Assembly (NCBI GenBank): GCA_029948255.1
Contig: JALIZF010001785.1
Location: 620,001 to 684,000, forward strand
DNA from: Telmatactis stephensoni
Lineage: Eukaryota > Cnidaria > Anthozoa > Actiniaria > Isophelliidae
DNA: 64,000 nt
Reading direction: 5' to 3'
Within the stretch, counting starts at the first letter, position 1. Every line of letters begins with the position of its first letter. Of the stretch, positions 63,591-64,000 are shown piece after piece. The notes beneath the pieces were generated by a model, which saw only the letters and a program-made list of their open reading frames with translations, was not told the DNA's origin and searched no databases. Position numbers and translations under genes: made by a program.

Positions 63591-64000
63591 GAACTGAACG
63601 CAGCACTTGCGTGACACTGCATGTTTCGTACTAGCGCACCTACTCTCGGCACTTTCGCACCCTACAGTAGTGCTTCCACACTTAACGTAACATTTACACG
63701 TATCGTAACACTTGCACTCGTAACGTAACACTTGTGCATTTTACGTAACACATGTGCTCTTAACGTAACACTTGTGCATTTTACGTAACACTTGCACTCT
63801 TAACGTAACACTTCTGCATTTTACGTAACACTTGTGCTCTTAACGTAACACTTGCACTCTTAACGTAACACTTCTGCATTTTACGTAACACTTGTGCTCT
63901 TAACGTAACACTTGCATACTTAACGTAACAATTATGCACTTACGTAACTCTGTTTTCGTATAAACGCACTTAACGTAACACTTGCGTATTTATGGTCATA
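63591..64000. repeat. Related array of about 20-bp monomers, runs off the window
   Basis: Units such as 'taacgtaacacttgcactct' share 'aacgtaaca' and 'cttgc' with the 31-bp array. A 60-bp trimer repeats exactly at about 63,787-63,846 and 63,847-63,906. Many units carry the palindrome TTACGTAA, a bZIP-type binding core. Confidence 0.9.

Overview
The window is animal nuclear DNA: AT-rich, intron-rich, with GT-AG introns, poly(A) hexamers, many foldback (MITE-like) elements and microsatellites. The gene set and repeat style fit a marine non-bilaterian invertebrate, most likely an anthozoan cnidarian (stony coral or sea anemone). No species call is possible from sequence alone.

Layout. (1) Positions 1-33,805 hold six alpha-tubulin genes, head to tail on the minus strand (called TUBA-1 to TUBA-6 here, left to right). 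All have the same four-exon plan: an exon coding only the start Met, then 223 nt, 149 nt and about 980 nt. TUBA-1 and TUBA-5 read open throughout. TUBA-2, -3, -4 and -6 carry several small indels, mostly in exon 4, which look more like uncorrected consensus errors in near-identical paralogues than like old decay. Positions 1-600 match the upstream flanks of TUBA-1 and TUBA-2, so the array probably continues left of the window. (2) A KLHL8-like BTB-BACK-kelch gene lies on the plus strand at 23,869-27,194, between TUBA-4 and TUBA-5 and divergent from TUBA-4. (3) POLD2, the DNA polymerase delta small subunit, is on the minus strand at 34,673-38,581 in 11 exons that join into one 487-residue frame. 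It shares a 350-bp intergenic region with SMYD3 on the plus strand (38,932-42,104, five exons, 452 residues); that region has E2F-like and NRF1-like sites. (4) An SLC8/NCX sodium-calcium exchanger is on the minus strand at 44,749-55,439, ten exons joining into 818 residues. (5) From 55,440 to the right edge I recognise no gene. There are duplicated segments, foldbacks, simple repeats and, from 62,436, a minisatellite with 31-bp units and local higher-order structure, which becomes an array of about 20-bp monomers running off the window.

The genes are housekeeping or signalling loci with no evident shared pathway apart from the tubulin array. I found no clear new biological system. The points most worth checking are the tubulin array (gene conversion, indels, continuation to the left), the possible bidirectional promoters, the nested mobile elements and the higher-order minisatellite. 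Exon joins were worked out by hand from splice sites and frame; gene identities come from recognising protein families, not from a database search.
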